Assembly: GCA_002104945.1 (NCBI GenBank)
Contig: MCFH01000006.1
Location: 1,219,001-1,283,000, forward strand
Reading direction: 5' to 3'
Origin: Piromyces finnis
Lineage: Eukaryota > Neocallimastigomycota > Neocallimastigomycetes > Neocallimastigales > Neocallimastigaceae
Length of the DNA stretch: 64,000 bases
The notes below the pieces were generated by a model. The model was not told the origin of the DNA. It did not search any database and was given only the letters and a program-made list of their open reading frames with translations. Below, piece after piece: positions 26,279 to 43,200 of the stretch. Position 1 is the first letter of the stretch. Every line of letters begins with the position of its first letter. A program made the translations under genes and the position numbers.

Positions 26279-28105
26279 ATATATATATAAATAAATAAAT
26301 AAATAAATAAATTAATTAAATTAGTTATTTATATATTTAATTTTCAAAAAAAAAATAAAAATAATTATTATTAATTTATATCATTATATAATAATAAATA
26401 GACTATTTTTATAATAATAAAAAAATTAAGTAGTAGTATTACTGTAAATATATCAATAAATATAACAATATAATAATGTAATTTAAAATAGTTGATAGAT
26501 GACAATTTTTGAGTAATACTAAAAAATATTAGTTTAGTTGTATGTTCAAAAAAAAAGATTTTTGACTATGACTATATAATACTGAATTTAATTTTGATAG
26601 TTTTAATTATAAAGAATAAAAGTATTAAAATATTAAAATACTTTTAAACAAATAATTTAAAATGATTTATTTTAAAAACATAGTAATATATTAGATAGAT
26701 ATTAGTATACTGTTTTAATATTGATAATTAAAAAATTTAATAAAATTGTATTGTAATTAATTTTTTTACATTTTGATTTTGTATTAATATTTTATTCATT
26801 TTTTTTTATTTTTATCTTTTTTTTTTTAACTAATTAAAAAAGAAAAAGATAAATTGTATATAAATATTATTTTTATGTTACTTCTATACAGCAGAATAAA
26901 GAAAAAATTGGCATAATAATCAATAATACTTATTTGTTGTAAAGCGAAATCTATTTTTAAAAAGAAAAGAATAAAGGGGTTTTCTTAATTATTCATAAGA
27001 AGAAAAATGATTTAATATTGTAAAACATTTTCTTTTTATAATAATAAAAAAAAAGTAAAAGTCATTTTATTTTATTATATTATTATTTATAAAAGTTAAA
27101 AGGTTCATGATATAATGATATATATAATATACATAGTTTAATTTTTTTTTTATACTTATTTTTTAAAATAATCTTAAATTTTAATTATATACAAACCTTT
27201 AATTTAAATTGATAATTAATTACTTTTTAACTAAAAAACTAAATAAAATATATAATATCATAAACACAATATAAGATATCACTTTATTTCTTTAATACAT
27301 TTCAATTAATGAAATACATTTAATAAAAAGGAGCAAATAAAGATATATTTAATATATAACTTATTTATAAGTATAAGCATAATTCTCCTTATCTTTCCAA
27401 AATAAGGAATTTTATTTTTTATCATAGAATTAAATTATTTAAAGGAGCGAGTTATGAAGATTAAACTTATAAAATATATGTTTAATTATATATGAATTAC
27501 AAGGTATCAATAAAGAAGCTGATTAAAAAATAGGAAACTAAATTTTTAATTAGAAAATATTAAACATGGATAATTATAATTTTTGAATTTGAATGAAACA
27601 AAAATAATAATTTATATCAACGAATACCAACAATAAAAGTATTATACAGCACAAATTCAAACTTTATATATATACATATATATTAATTAATTATAACTAA
27701 AAGATAATTATTTAAAAATCATAAAAAAGTATAAAATTCAATTTTAATATATACTTTTTTTTTTTTATTTGGAAATTTTAAAAGTATATAATTAAATTTA
27801 TAATAAATGAATTTATTATAAGTATGTTTAAAAAAAAAAAGTTTTTTTGACATTTAAATTTAAATAATAATAAATATGCAATTAAAATATCTCAATTTTA
27901 TTAGAAAAATTAATATTTTAATAATAAATATTAACTTATATTGATATAATGATAACTTTAAAATTAATATTTTAATTACATCAAATATTGTTTATACTTA
28001 TTTTATTTATAATTAGAACATAATAGTACTATAATTAATTGCTCCGGTATAGTAAATAATTCAATGATAAAACTATAATATTAACGTTGACAAAAACGAA
28101 ATAAA

Positions 28106-28148
<43 letters not shown>

Positions 28149-28720
28149 TTCTTTTTTTCTTTCTTTTTTTAAATAAGAATACAATAGTATTTTTTTTATT
28201 ATTTTTATTTAATTAACAAAATCAAATATTTTATTAAAAATTATTAATTTTTTTTTATTCTTTTTTTAAATAAACTAATTATTATAAAAATTGAAATTTA
28301 ATTAACTTAACAATATAATATTATTATAAATAAACAAATTATAATCATATTATTAATAATAAAAACTCAAAAAAACAAAAAACAAACTTTATATATTAAT
28401 TTAAACAAAAACAAAACAAAACAATATTATAAACAATTTTCAAAATAAACTAAAATTACAAAAATAACATTTAATTAATAAATTTTAAATAAATAAATAA
28501 ATAAATAAATGAATAATAATAATAATAATAATAAATACCAATAATAATAACAAATAACAAAATAATAAAAAAATAAAAATAATAATAAAAATAAAAATAA
28601 AAATAAAAATAAAAAAAATAATAATAATAAACATCAACATTGTCATCATCATATAATTACTAAAAAATATACAAAACTCCTTCATTTTCTTATCAGACCC
28701 ATAAAAAGAAAGAAAACTTA
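24448..28720. other. 4.3-kb intergenic region with one strong hairpin
   Basis: Between two plus-strand genes (PRELI and PFKFB). It is A/T-rich with (ATAA)n at about 26244-26310, (AAT)n near 28110-28148 and A-rich repeats upstream of PFKFB at 28495-28625. The only structured element noticed is the 21-bp inverted repeat at 25527-25575. No coding exon was supported. Confidence 0.6.
25527..25575. repeat. Perfect 21-bp inverted repeat with 7-base loop
   Basis: Left arm 25527-25547 and right arm 25555-25575 are exact reverse complements (core CCATTGCTACTACAAAA); the loop is T-rich. A G:T position and three more A:T pairs extend the stem outward. The arms are mixed sequence, so it is not a by-product of the simple A/T background. 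It could be a hairpin transcript, a recombination scar or a very small MITE; no flanking duplication was recognised. Confidence 0.9.
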
Positions 28721-31700
28721 ATGAAAAACGATTCACATTTATCATTAAAATTAAAAATCTTTATTAAAAGAGTATTAAAAAGAAAGAATTCTAAACGACT
28801 TAATTCTAAAAAACTTATAAAAATTAAAAAAAGAGAGTCAAATAAAAGTTTAAATAAAAAAAAGAAAATGTCTTCTTACAAAAGCAGTTTTTTATTGTCT
28901 TCAAGTGATAATGAAACACCTACTGGTATTCATCGTAAGAGTTATAGTCAATCCTACATGACTGATAGTGATAAAAATGATTCTCCAATAGATTCTCCTA
29001 AAGTTTCATATCCTATACCATCTACTTCTTCTTCATCAATTTATCAATCTCAAAGTAGTGAAGAATCCATAAATATAATTTCTTCGAATCAAACACCAGA
29101 AATATCTAATATCCCAAGTTTTATTACTCCAAATAATCATATTCCAAGTTCAAGTTCATACTTATTACCCAATTCATCCACAACCGGAAATCTATCTACC
29201 TCATTTACTAATTTAAATAATCAATCTTTTCATGCACCAACTATGGTACCAGTGCATAATTTAAATCCAAATGTTCCATTACCTCGTTTTAATAGTAGAA
29301 GACGTCTTAGTTACCCTCATAATGCCCTTATTGCACCAAGTTTTTCAAACTCATCATTTCCAGCTCCCATTACTCCATTCAATAATTCAGTGGCAGCATC
29401 AACAACAAATCTCTCACCTGAAAAACACATAGGTAATAACATAATAAATAAATAATCATAAAATTATCCTATTAATTTAAATAATTATGCTGTATCATTA
29501 TAGCATATATTTTATTGCTTTATTATTAATATAATATTATAATATTATATATATATATATTTAAATAAAAAATATTAATAATTGCATAATTATGATGAAA
29601 TATAATTATTCTTATATTTTAATAACATAAAATTAATTTTAATGTTATATTCTTATTTTAAAATTATTATATAATTATAGATAAGTCAAGTTTAGATCCA
29701 AAACTAATTATATTTATGGTTGGTCTTCCAGCTCGTGGAAAATCATGTAATTATTTCAAGATGATAAAATTATATAAATATTTCATTTAATAAATTTTTC
29801 TAAATGTATTATTATATATGTTCATATACATTATTAAAGATATTTGTCAAAAATTACGTAGATATTTGGCTTGGATTGGTAAGGAATATTATTTAATTCT
29901 AAAAAAAATAAATAAATAAATATATATATGTCTTTTTTGTTAATATTATTTATTTATTATGTCGAATTTTTTTTATTGATAAAGGATATAAAACAAGAAT
30001 TTTTAATGTTGGTAATAAAAGAAGAGTTGCTCATTTAAATTATGAACAAACTAAAGTTCCAGGTACTAAACATGATGCCAACTTTTTTGACCCATCTAAT
30101 GCTGAGTATTCATCTGAAAGAGATTTACTTGCATTAGAGACTTTAGAAGAATTAATTAGTTGGCTTAAAAGAGGTGGTAATGTTGGTATACATGATGCCA
30201 CTAATTCCACGAAGAAACGTAGAGAGTTTTTAATGGCTAGATGCAAAAAAGAACCAAATGTTATTACCATGTTTGTAGAGTCCATATGGTAAATATTAAT
30301 ATATACATATATACGAATATTATTATAATTAGAAATATATTTTTATTTAATTAATAAATATTGATTAATATATTAATGGAATAATCTATTGTTATTATTT
30401 ATAAATGTTAATTAAATTAGTACTGATAAGGATGTTATTGAACGTAATGTATCAATGAAATTAAGAAGTCCAGATTATATACACATGGATACAAAACAAG
30501 CTATAGATGATTTTAAAGCAAGAATGGCAAACTATGAAAAAGCATATGAACCAGTGTCTGAAGAAACTGAGGGAGATGATATAAGGTATTTTTAATTTTT
30601 AATTTAATATAAAATAATAACAATATATTAAAATGTGCATAAATTATTAAATAATTTTAACAAATATATTTTAAATTTAATTATACTTTATAATCAATAT
30701 CCTGTAGTTATATCAAATCTATTAATGTTGGTAGAAAAGTCACAGGTTATAATATTCATGGTTATTTATGTTCACAATGTGTTTTCTATCTTATGAATAT
30801 TCATATAAAGGAAAGAACAATTTGGTTAACCCGTCATGGTGAAAGTGTATATAATTTATGTAATCGAATTGGAGGTGATAGTCCTTTGACTGAATTTGGT
30901 AGAAGATATAGCCAAGCATTAGCAAGATTTGTACAATCTTTCCATCCACCTGATGAATGTAGTGATTTAACTCGTACAGAATATCCAAAGGAGAGTTATG
31001 GGTAATTATATTAATAAATTTTTAATAGATCAACTATTTAAACTATTTTTATTATATAATTATTAATTTCTTCTACTATAATATATTATAATATGCAATT
31101 ATTTTTATCCCAATTTCATTTCATAGACCATTATCTATTTGGACATCTAATTTAAGAAGAGCAAGAGAAACAGCTGAACCATTTGATCAAAGATTTAATA
31201 TAAAAAGTGTTCGTTTTTTAAATGAAATTTATTCAGGTGTATATGAAAATATGACAATGGTAATTATATGAATATTTTTTTGTTTTTTTAAAAAAAAAAT
31301 GAAAATATAAAATTTTTTTTAAAAAAAAAATAATAAAATAATATGTAAATTCAAAATTTGTAGGAAGAAATACAACAAGCTAATCCAGAAGATTTTGCTG
31401 GTAATTATATATATAAATATGAGTAATTTAAAAATTTTATTTTAACTTTTTTTTTTTTTTTTTTTTTTAAAAAAAATTCTGGTACAACATAAAAAACAAA
31501 AACAAAAATAAACGAATTAATTAATAAATAAATAAATAGCACGCCAAGCAAATAAATTAGTATATAGATACCCAGGTGCTGGAGGTGAATCCTATATTGA
31601 TGTTATTGATCGTTTAAGACCCGGAATTATTGAATTAGAAAGAATGGAAACTAGTGTTTTAGTTGTTACACATAATGTTATTATGAGAACTTTATTAGCC

Positions 31701-31847
31701 TATTTTACTGGTATTGATTTACAAGAAATGCCATCTTTAAACATCCCGTTACATACTTTATATTGTCTCAAACCAAAACCTTATGGTGCTGAATTAATTA
31801 AATATAGATACAATTCTATGACAGATTCATTTGAACGTGTTGAATAG
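28721..31847 (+). CDS. PFKFB: 6-phosphofructo-2-kinase/fructose-2,6-bisphosphatase
   Basis: Makes and breaks fructose 2,6-bisphosphate, the signal that sets glycolysis against gluconeogenesis. Nine exons join in phase: 28721-29432, 29681-29746, 29840-29878, 29985-30288, 30421-30585, 30708-31001, 31127-31259, 31364-31400 and 31540-31847, giving 685 residues. Residues 1-237 are a basic then Ser/Pro-rich, disordered extension. The kinase domain has the Walker A GLPARGKS (252-259), KRRVAHLNYEQTKVPGTKHD and HDATNSTKKRR. The phosphatase domain has RHGES (phospho-accepting His472), LNEIYSG (Glu560) and VVTHNVIMR (His628). All three catalytic residues are kept, so both activities look possible. An ATG at 28868 (MSSYKSSF) is an alternative start that drops a 49-residue Lys-rich leader; I cannot decide between them. 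Confidence 0.95.
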
Positions 31848-34282
<2,435 letters not shown>

Positions 34283-37200
34283 ATGGAAATACAAAAAGAA
34301 AAACATAAAAATAGTAAAAAAAATGTTGATAATTTAACGAACAATACAACAAGTATTAATGAAAATGATAACAATCAACTACAGTATCAATACACAGAAG
34401 CACCTGATTTAATAAACAAATTATATGATTTACCTAGTCCACCTAAAGATATTGTAGTAGAACAAATATCTGATAATAATGAACTATCTAATAAAAGTAT
34501 ACCTGCTATACCATCGAATATACCACCAACATTTTCTGATTCTCAACAACCAACAAAACTAAACAACAACAATAATAATATAAATAATATAGAAAATTCT
34601 GATTTGAAAATACAAAATGAAGGTAATATGAAACATGATAAAAATTTAGAGAAAAATAATGATAGTATTAATAATAGTAATAATAATAAAGAAAACCATG
34701 AAACTGACATTATATTAATAAAAAGTGGAAATGAGATTAATGGAAATAATAAAGAAGAAAATTTAGGAAATGATATAGATATAGATGATTTGTTATTAGA
34801 AAATATTATAGATGAAAGTGAAATAGTATCATTAGAAGATTTAAATAATTTATTAAATGATGATAAGAACGATGAAAAAGAAAAAGAAAAAGAAAAAGAG
34901 GAAAAAAATATAGTAGTACAACCATCAATAGCAGCAATAGTTGATAAAGAAAATGAAATACCAATTAACTCAGTACCATTACCATCACAGCCACCAGTTT
35001 CATCAACTCAAAATGATAATCACAATATTTCAAATTTATTAGGACAGTCAATTGATAATGAAAATAAAACATTTTTACCACAAGAAAATATAAATGAAAA
35101 TAAAATAATTGAAAAAAAAGAAATAATAGAAAATATTAATAATAACACTTTGGAAGAGAACAGGGATGAAAAAATTAGTGAGGAAATTAAAGAAGAAAAA
35201 GTAGAAAATAGTAATATTAAAAATGATGATGATAAAAAAACAATAGAAACAAAAGAAAATATTGATGTAATTATTAATAATAATGAGAGTAATGAATTTA
35301 TTAAAATAGATGATATAAATATAAATAATGACAGTGTGAATAATGAAAAATTTAATAGTAAGGAATATTATAATATTATTTTATTAAGAAATCTATATAA
35401 AATATCATTTTTTACTAACATATCATATTATGTGATATTTTTTAAATGATATTTAAAGATATATATACAATATTAAAATTTTAATATTTTATTATTAACT
35501 AATATATTTAATTTATAATATTATATATGCATTATTTATAGAAGAAGATTTTTATAATAATCCAGAACTCGAATCTCAAATAAAACATGAAAAAGATGTT
35601 CTTATTGAAGAAATATCATCAAAAACAACGGAAATCCCGATAGAAAAACAAATTCAAAAAAACGGTGTATCTGTAGAAAATGAGAAAAATTCAATAACAG
35701 GCTCTAAAAATATTGTAGAATCAAACTCCGTATATTCAAATATTTACCCTAAATTAGAAAATCCAACTACTCAATCGAATGCTAACTCTGAAGAAAATAT
35801 TAATGCTACTAATGAAATTAATAATTTAATGAATGTATATAATGAGCAATATTCATCAGTACCAATGACATCTATATTTCCATCAGAATATTTAGATAAT
35901 GATCAAGATTTTGTTTTCGTACCTTCAGCACCTTCTGAAAATATATTGTTTTACATGAATGAAGAAGCCGAAGACCAGAAGTCAGGAGGAAAATCTAAGA
36001 GAAAAAGAGAAATTATATATAATAAAGAAGAAGTTAACAAACTTTATACTTTTCCATTAACAGAACCTCAATTAAGTACAATGCTTAATAATAAGGAATT
36101 GATAAATCATGAACAAAATGTAAAGACTTTTCTTAAACAAATAGAAAAAATAAATTCAAATTTTTATAATCATGTTAAAAATTATGAAGATTTAATATTT
36201 GAATTCCAAACCTCAAAATCTTTTATTAATCGTAAAATTATTGAAATTAATCAAAACATTAATGATTCATGGAAATTCGAACAAATTCTAAAAAATATAA
36301 GTCGTACTTGTGGTGATGGTGTACGTTTTTCTTATCAATATGTAACTGAAATTACTTCTATAGATGAAGAAATAATGTCACATCTCTCAGAAGAATTTAA
36401 AGAGTTTATTGATCTAATTAATCAACTTTCAGATCTTCAATTCAAAATTGAAGAAGAGAAAAAATGGATTGATAATTTTCTAAACGAGCTAATTTATTAT
36501 TTTTTTAGAAATGAAATCAATAACAACAACAACAACAACAATAATAATAATAATAATGATAATACTAATACTACTAATAAAAATTTAAATAATATATCCA
36601 AAACAGATCCAGAAAAAGCATCTAATAATAAATTATCATCCCCATGTATAAATTCAAACACATTATTAACAACATCTTCTGATGGAAATACTAATTTAAA
36701 TAAAAAATCTGATGATGAAATAAATAAAAATAATGAATTTGATAAAGAATCTACTGACAATAAAACATTAATTATTGAAAAAATGAAAAAATACTTAAAT
36801 ATTTTATTCTTTTTCATTAGAAGATATAAAAATTATGAATTTACTCGACAAATATATGAAGCAATGAATGAGGACGCTGATGAAAATAATAGTGAAGAAG
36901 AAGAAAATAATAATAATGATAATGAAAAAAATGGTTTAGGAAAGAATAAAATAGAAGATAAGGATCAGGAAAACGAATCATATGAAGAAGAAAATATAAA
37001 TATTAATAATATTTATATTACAAATAATTTTAAGGTAAAAGGAAAAACGTCAAAATGCAATATATTTACTTTTATAAAAAATCTCAAAAAGTGGATTTGT
37101 AAATTAGTTGGATGTCTTTTAACTATAGATAATTATAATGTTCATCAATTTATTCTTCTACATGTATTAAGAACTAAAGGTATTAGTTCATGGGGAACGA

Positions 37201-40200
37201 GTTTCATTCAAGTATCTTATAATAACAAAACCTGGAATGATAGTTGTATAAATGAATTTACTGCTAGATTAAATACAGTGTTTTCGCCAGTAGAGGAAAT
37301 AAAAGAAGCATATGATAAGAAATTAGAAAAAGAGCGAATTTTGGAAGAAAGTTTTAAAGAACTTGAAGTACAAGGTAATTGGGAAGTTATACGTGAAGTT
37401 AATTTCGAAGGGCCTGTTAATTTCTCATGCATTACAGAAGAAGATTATATTTCAATAATTGGTCAATTTGGTATTTTGGATAATTATTATGGATTTGTTA
37501 ATCGAATGGTAGAAAATTATAAAGATAATTATATAAATGGTCAATTAATTCATGCAAATCAATATATTCTTAAAATCATTTCAATTTCCAATCTTTTAGT
37601 GGATATTTTTAAAAATGGTTTCCATACCTTTAATATTCATCTATATCCGCTTTTAGTAAAAAGGATGGGTTATATCCTTTCTCGTATAACAGTATTTTAT
37701 GGGAAAACATTTGATGAAATATTAAAATATAATAAAGAAATTGAAAAAAAACAAAATATTTCATCAAAACTACCTAATATTCATTTAGATAAAGATGAAA
37801 TTTCAAATGGTTATATTAAAACAAAAATTCAAAATGAGGTTGATGGGTTCATTTTGAAGGTTTTCCGTATTTTAATGAATTATCCAAATGCAGACATATG
37901 GCAATATCTTGTAGATATACCATATCATGCTGTTTCAACTATGACATGTTGGAATATTGTTAGTTGCATCTTCCATTTCAAAATTTCTACAAATGATTTT
38001 GTTAAATTGTTAAACGAAAGATTGGAGCATTCAATTTATACTATCTTGAGTAATTCTGATTTTATTAGTAATTTTAATAGACCATTTGAAGAAAGTCCAA
38101 AAGAAGTTTTATCAATTATTCGTTGTTTAATTGGTATAGCACTTTCTCGTAATAAGAAATTTGGATATTATAATGAAGAATTATATCAAATGGTTTATAA
38201 TGCAGAAGAGTTACTGATGATTAAATTAATGAATGTAATATTATTCATAGTATTTAATATTTCATATATTAAGAATAATGATGATGATATGTATAAAACT
38301 ACCTTAGATTACTTTGTATGCTTATGTAATCAGCATCCACCATTAATTGCTTTTCTTCTTCGTTTGGTTAGCCAAAATTATAAATCAATTGGTTCAATGG
38401 GTATTTATATTTTTAAAGCTCTTCCTTTATATAAATATCAGATTCAATTAGAAGAATTGGCGATTTTGGAGTCATTCCTAACTCAATCTATAGACAGTGA
38501 TCGTTTTACATTTTCCCAATTTATAATTCAAAATTTGAATCTTGGATATCCTATTATTGATAATAATGAGGTAGAAGATTTTGATATTGATACTATATTA
38601 AATAATAATGATTTAACAGATTCAAAATTAGATGAATTATTAAATGTTTCAGAAACAACTGATATTAATGATAATTCACACATTATTCATGAAAAAAATT
38701 TAGATATTATAAATAAATCTGAACATTTAAAAGAAGACTACATTAAATATAAGAAAGAGCCAATAATTACGTTAACTTCATCAATGTATATACCAAAAGA
38801 AGACAAGGTTAGTAATTCAAATTTATTCCTTCCAACTACAATTCATCGTAAGCTTGCATATATTTTAATTAATACAGCATTAAAAATAGAAAAGGAATAT
38901 AAAGATAAAGGTGGACTTCTTAGTACTATATCTATTATTAATGAATCATTTGAATCAGTAGTAACATCAACTATAAATTCAATTAATAATTCTTCAAGAT
39001 TTTTATTCTCAGATAAACCAGAGGATGAGAAAGGAAATATAATAGATAATGAAGAAGTTGAAAAAGTAAAGTATAAAGAAAGTGATATTAACGAAGAAGA
39101 AGATATTGATTTTATTAATGATATTTCAATAAATTTCATTAAAAATATTACTGAAAAAGTAAAAGAATTTAAATACTGGTGTTGGGAAATTCTCATCCAA
39201 CTTAGACTATTTCAATATCCAATTTCTCAAAATTCAAATTATACATATCGTGAAATAACAAATCAATATCTCTCATATCAAAGTCAAACTATGATGAATT
39301 ATCGTAATGAGATGAACAATAATGCAATGGTTGCATATTTAATGTTAGCAAATACTGATTTGGGACATAAATTTTATTTATTCCAAGAGCATGGTTGGCC
39401 ATTACTTGATGTTATTATGAAAAAAGGACCAGAAAAAGCACTTGTTTATATATGCTCAAATATCTTCTCTGAATTTATATATACAGATGGTATAGATAAA
39501 GTTTGTCATCAAGATCAATTTATCCAGTTTTTTGGTAGTTTTTTTAAAACAAATTCATTATTTAACTTAAAAAATAAGAACGATAAAAGAAATAATAATA
39601 TAATTCAGTATGTTAACCGTATAATTTATGAATCATATATTATGGAAAGTTATAATAAAGAATATTTTAAATGTCAATTATTATTTTGGATGGAAGCTAT
39701 TTTTTCAAATTATAATGGATGGATAAATAATTCCGAATCAATAGAGCTTTTGGATCAAATGGCTAAAATTAGTTTTTCTTTCCATCGTAATCAAGATATT
39801 ATTAATTTATTATATTCTGACTTTTATGAAAAGTATTATTATAATGAAAATAATCACATATTTAATAAAAACATTGCTAATGGTGCTATACAAAATTTTG
39901 AGAGTGTTAAATATAATGGCAATGAATATATATCCATTAATCCTGGTAATAGTGGTCAATCTATAGGAAATTTTGATAGCATTCAACAAGAAGTTGATGA
40001 TTTATCGAAAATTAATAATAATAATATATCTCAAAGTGATCGTCTGAAATATATTATTATTTCAATTACTGATTCATTATTTAATCTTAAAATACCTAAG
40101 CATGAAAGAAAATATTGGTACACTTTCCATTCTCTTATGGCAGAGTCTTTGTGTGAACAACCAATATTTTTACATATAGGACATTTGCTAACTGAAAATC

Positions 40201-43200
40201 CAGATATTACTATTAATGATAAGATAATTGCAGAGGAAATAACTAAGCCATTGGACCAATTTACTATTTATAAATGGGCTAAAGAAATTATAGTATTACC
40301 TGCTGAACATGAATTAATGCCTCTCTTCTTTCAGCTTTTCTTCTGCCTTTATTTTGCAAAAGTTGAAAAACAAGGTCCATTAGGTTACAACCCATATTAT
40401 GGTTATCGTTTTTTTAGTAACAGTAAAAAAAAAGAACGCTTGATTACAGAACTGAAAAGTAAATTAGTTGAATGTAGAAAATATCATGCTAGTTGTTCTA
40501 TTCCTACAAAATTGAATGAAAAATTAGCACATCTATATAATGCAATGCATCTTTGGCTAAATGAACCAAAAATCCATTCAGGTGAATTTTATATTGGAAA
40601 TTTAAAAGATGAATATTTAACTACTGTTCTTTCTAATGTTTTAAGCAATTTCTATCCATTTAATTCAGTTGATAATCTCTGGTGGGAATATGTAGACATT
40701 GAGAGTATTCAAGGCAACTTAATGGAAAATTATTACACTAAAATTATTAAAGGAATAAAAATTAATAGTTGTATTATTCAAGTTAAAAAAATACAAGTTA
40801 ATAATTTAAATGATTCATTTATCCAAACTGGAAAATATAAAGTATTTAAGCCAAAAAACCCGACTATGATAGAAGAATGTATTGAATCCAGACCTGAAGT
40901 GAAAATTAAGAAGCCAATATTCCCTAATAAATACGATGATATAATTAATTTAGATGAGATTAATAAACAATTCATGGAAAAAATAAAATTGCTAGTAGAT
41001 GATGCCAATCATTATCATAGGCACCTAGAAAAAATTGATCAATTAAATCGTCAATATATATTTAATTTACGTCAATTATACTATACAGAAACCTTGCGTA
41101 ATCAGATTGAACGTCGTTGTGACCCACAATCTAATGTTCTTAATTTCTATAATAAATCTCTAATAACAAATATAATGAATTTAAATGCAAAAATGAAAAG
41201 TGAAGAAAGATGTAAAACTTACAGTGAATCAGACAATATTTTAAATAATACTGAAAAAGAATTTGAAAAAGGATCTGAAGAAGAAGAAAATGGGAAAAAC
41301 AGCGATGATAACAAAAAAGGAAAAGGAGATAATGATAAATTATCATCAAAGGAATCAGAAGAAAATATTAATACAAATGTATTAAAAACATATGAAGAAT
41401 TGGAAGATAAGAAAATTAAAGAGTGTTCCCAACCAGCAATTTTAGCTTATAATTATCAAAAATCATATCTAATGCATGATTCCCTAAAAGATCTTTACAT
41501 GAATGTTTGCAATAGCAAAGAAGAAATCAATGAACTCTTCAAACTATCTTCTGATATTTATAAAGCAACCATTTATCTTGTAGAAGTTATTGAATATTTA
41601 ATATCTCTGAAAAAGCATTATTTTTATAATAATTCAACTGAAAATAATGATATCAAAAATAGTGACAATGATTTGTTTAGTCATTTTATTAAAGACATAT
41701 CTATTGAAAAGAAAAAGCAAGAGTTAGAGAAAATGACTGATCAAATGTTTTATAATAGCGTTGATGCATTACTTAAAGCTTCTAAATACTATCCACCAGC
41801 TACATTCATTATTAACAAAATAATTGACGAATTCGGTGAGCATTTTATTCTTCCATCAAAAGATCAGGTTAATAAGATATATGATCGTATGAAACAAGAT
41901 AATAATAATATTGGTTTATTTATATCTCTTTTTAAACCTTCACTTTGTGATAAACGATTTATTGAACTATATCAAGAAATATCTATTTCTAAGGATTTAT
42001 TCAATTTAGATAACATTATTCTTCTTCTAAAAACATTTAATATCAAAGAATGGCTAGATTATGCTGACCCTAAACCAACAAATGAACTTAAACTTCAATT
42101 TTTAGATGTTTTATATAAACTTATAACACATTGTTCTAAACAAGAGCTAATCGATATTCACTATTATTCATTAAAATTACTTCTTCAAAATAATAGTAAT
42201 CATTTAGATATTATGAAAACAGCTTTTAAACATTTAATAAATTGCTCAATTGATGGTACTATTGATGCTTCACTCTATAACATTTATATCGAATCAATTG
42301 GAGGTGACATCGAATTAATAGATAATTACTTAAATTCACCAGATTCTATTAAATTGAGAATTAATAATGAAATAGCAATTGAACTTTTGTACATAATTAG
42401 TAATACATATTATGAATTAAGAAATAAAAAAGAAAGGTTATATATTATATTTTCTAAATATATAAATGAAATGTTTGATTTAGTGGCTGTTCTTTATTGC
42501 TCTCTGGGAAAAATAGATATTTCGCTTTTACCGGATGATCAAAATGATAGTAAAATACCAAATTCATTAAAATCAAAAACTTTGTGTGATGAAGTTTTAA
42601 ATATTCTTAGAGAAATTATTAGTTATGATGATACTAATAAACAGGATATAAATAATATTCAAGAAATGGCGTTAAATAATTACTCTAATTCATCCTGCGA
42701 AAAATCGAATAACAAGGAAAATAATTGTAATAATGTATTTAATTTATTAGATAATGGCATTATTTCTCCAAAAACAGAAATATATTGGAAATTGGTTGAA
42801 TACCTTTTCCAACCTTGGATTGTCTTAGCTAATTTAGGTTCGGAAACATTAGCACCAACTGCCTGGGATATTGAACATAAAAATAAAATACAAAAATTGC
42901 TAAGAACATTTACTCATTTAACTTCACGTTATCTTAATACTGCAATAGAAAAAACAAATGCTATTCAAAACGTGTGGAATTTTTATAAAAAATGTATTGA
43001 ATCTCGTCAACCTGATTTTATACTGTACTCTATAAATGAAAGATTCTTAACTTTTTCATGGGAACATTTCAATCTAAATTATGAAAACATTTCCACAATA
43101 TTTAAATGGAAATGTTCTAATTGGCTAACTTCTGAAGTTCAACGTTTCTTAAATTATTTATTAGAAATGGTGGACTGGGGTATACCAATAAATAATGGTA

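Noticed and set aside
28485-28745. 86-codon minus-strand ORF (Ile/Phe/Leu-rich) upstream of PFKFB
   Set aside because: Frame through A-rich simple repeats; composition explains it and it overlaps the PFKFB start.
36497-41349. Several antisense ORFs of 69-117 codons within EPG5
   Set aside because: Leu/Ser/Phe-rich mirror frames of Asn/Lys/Glu-rich coding sequence, with no independent support.
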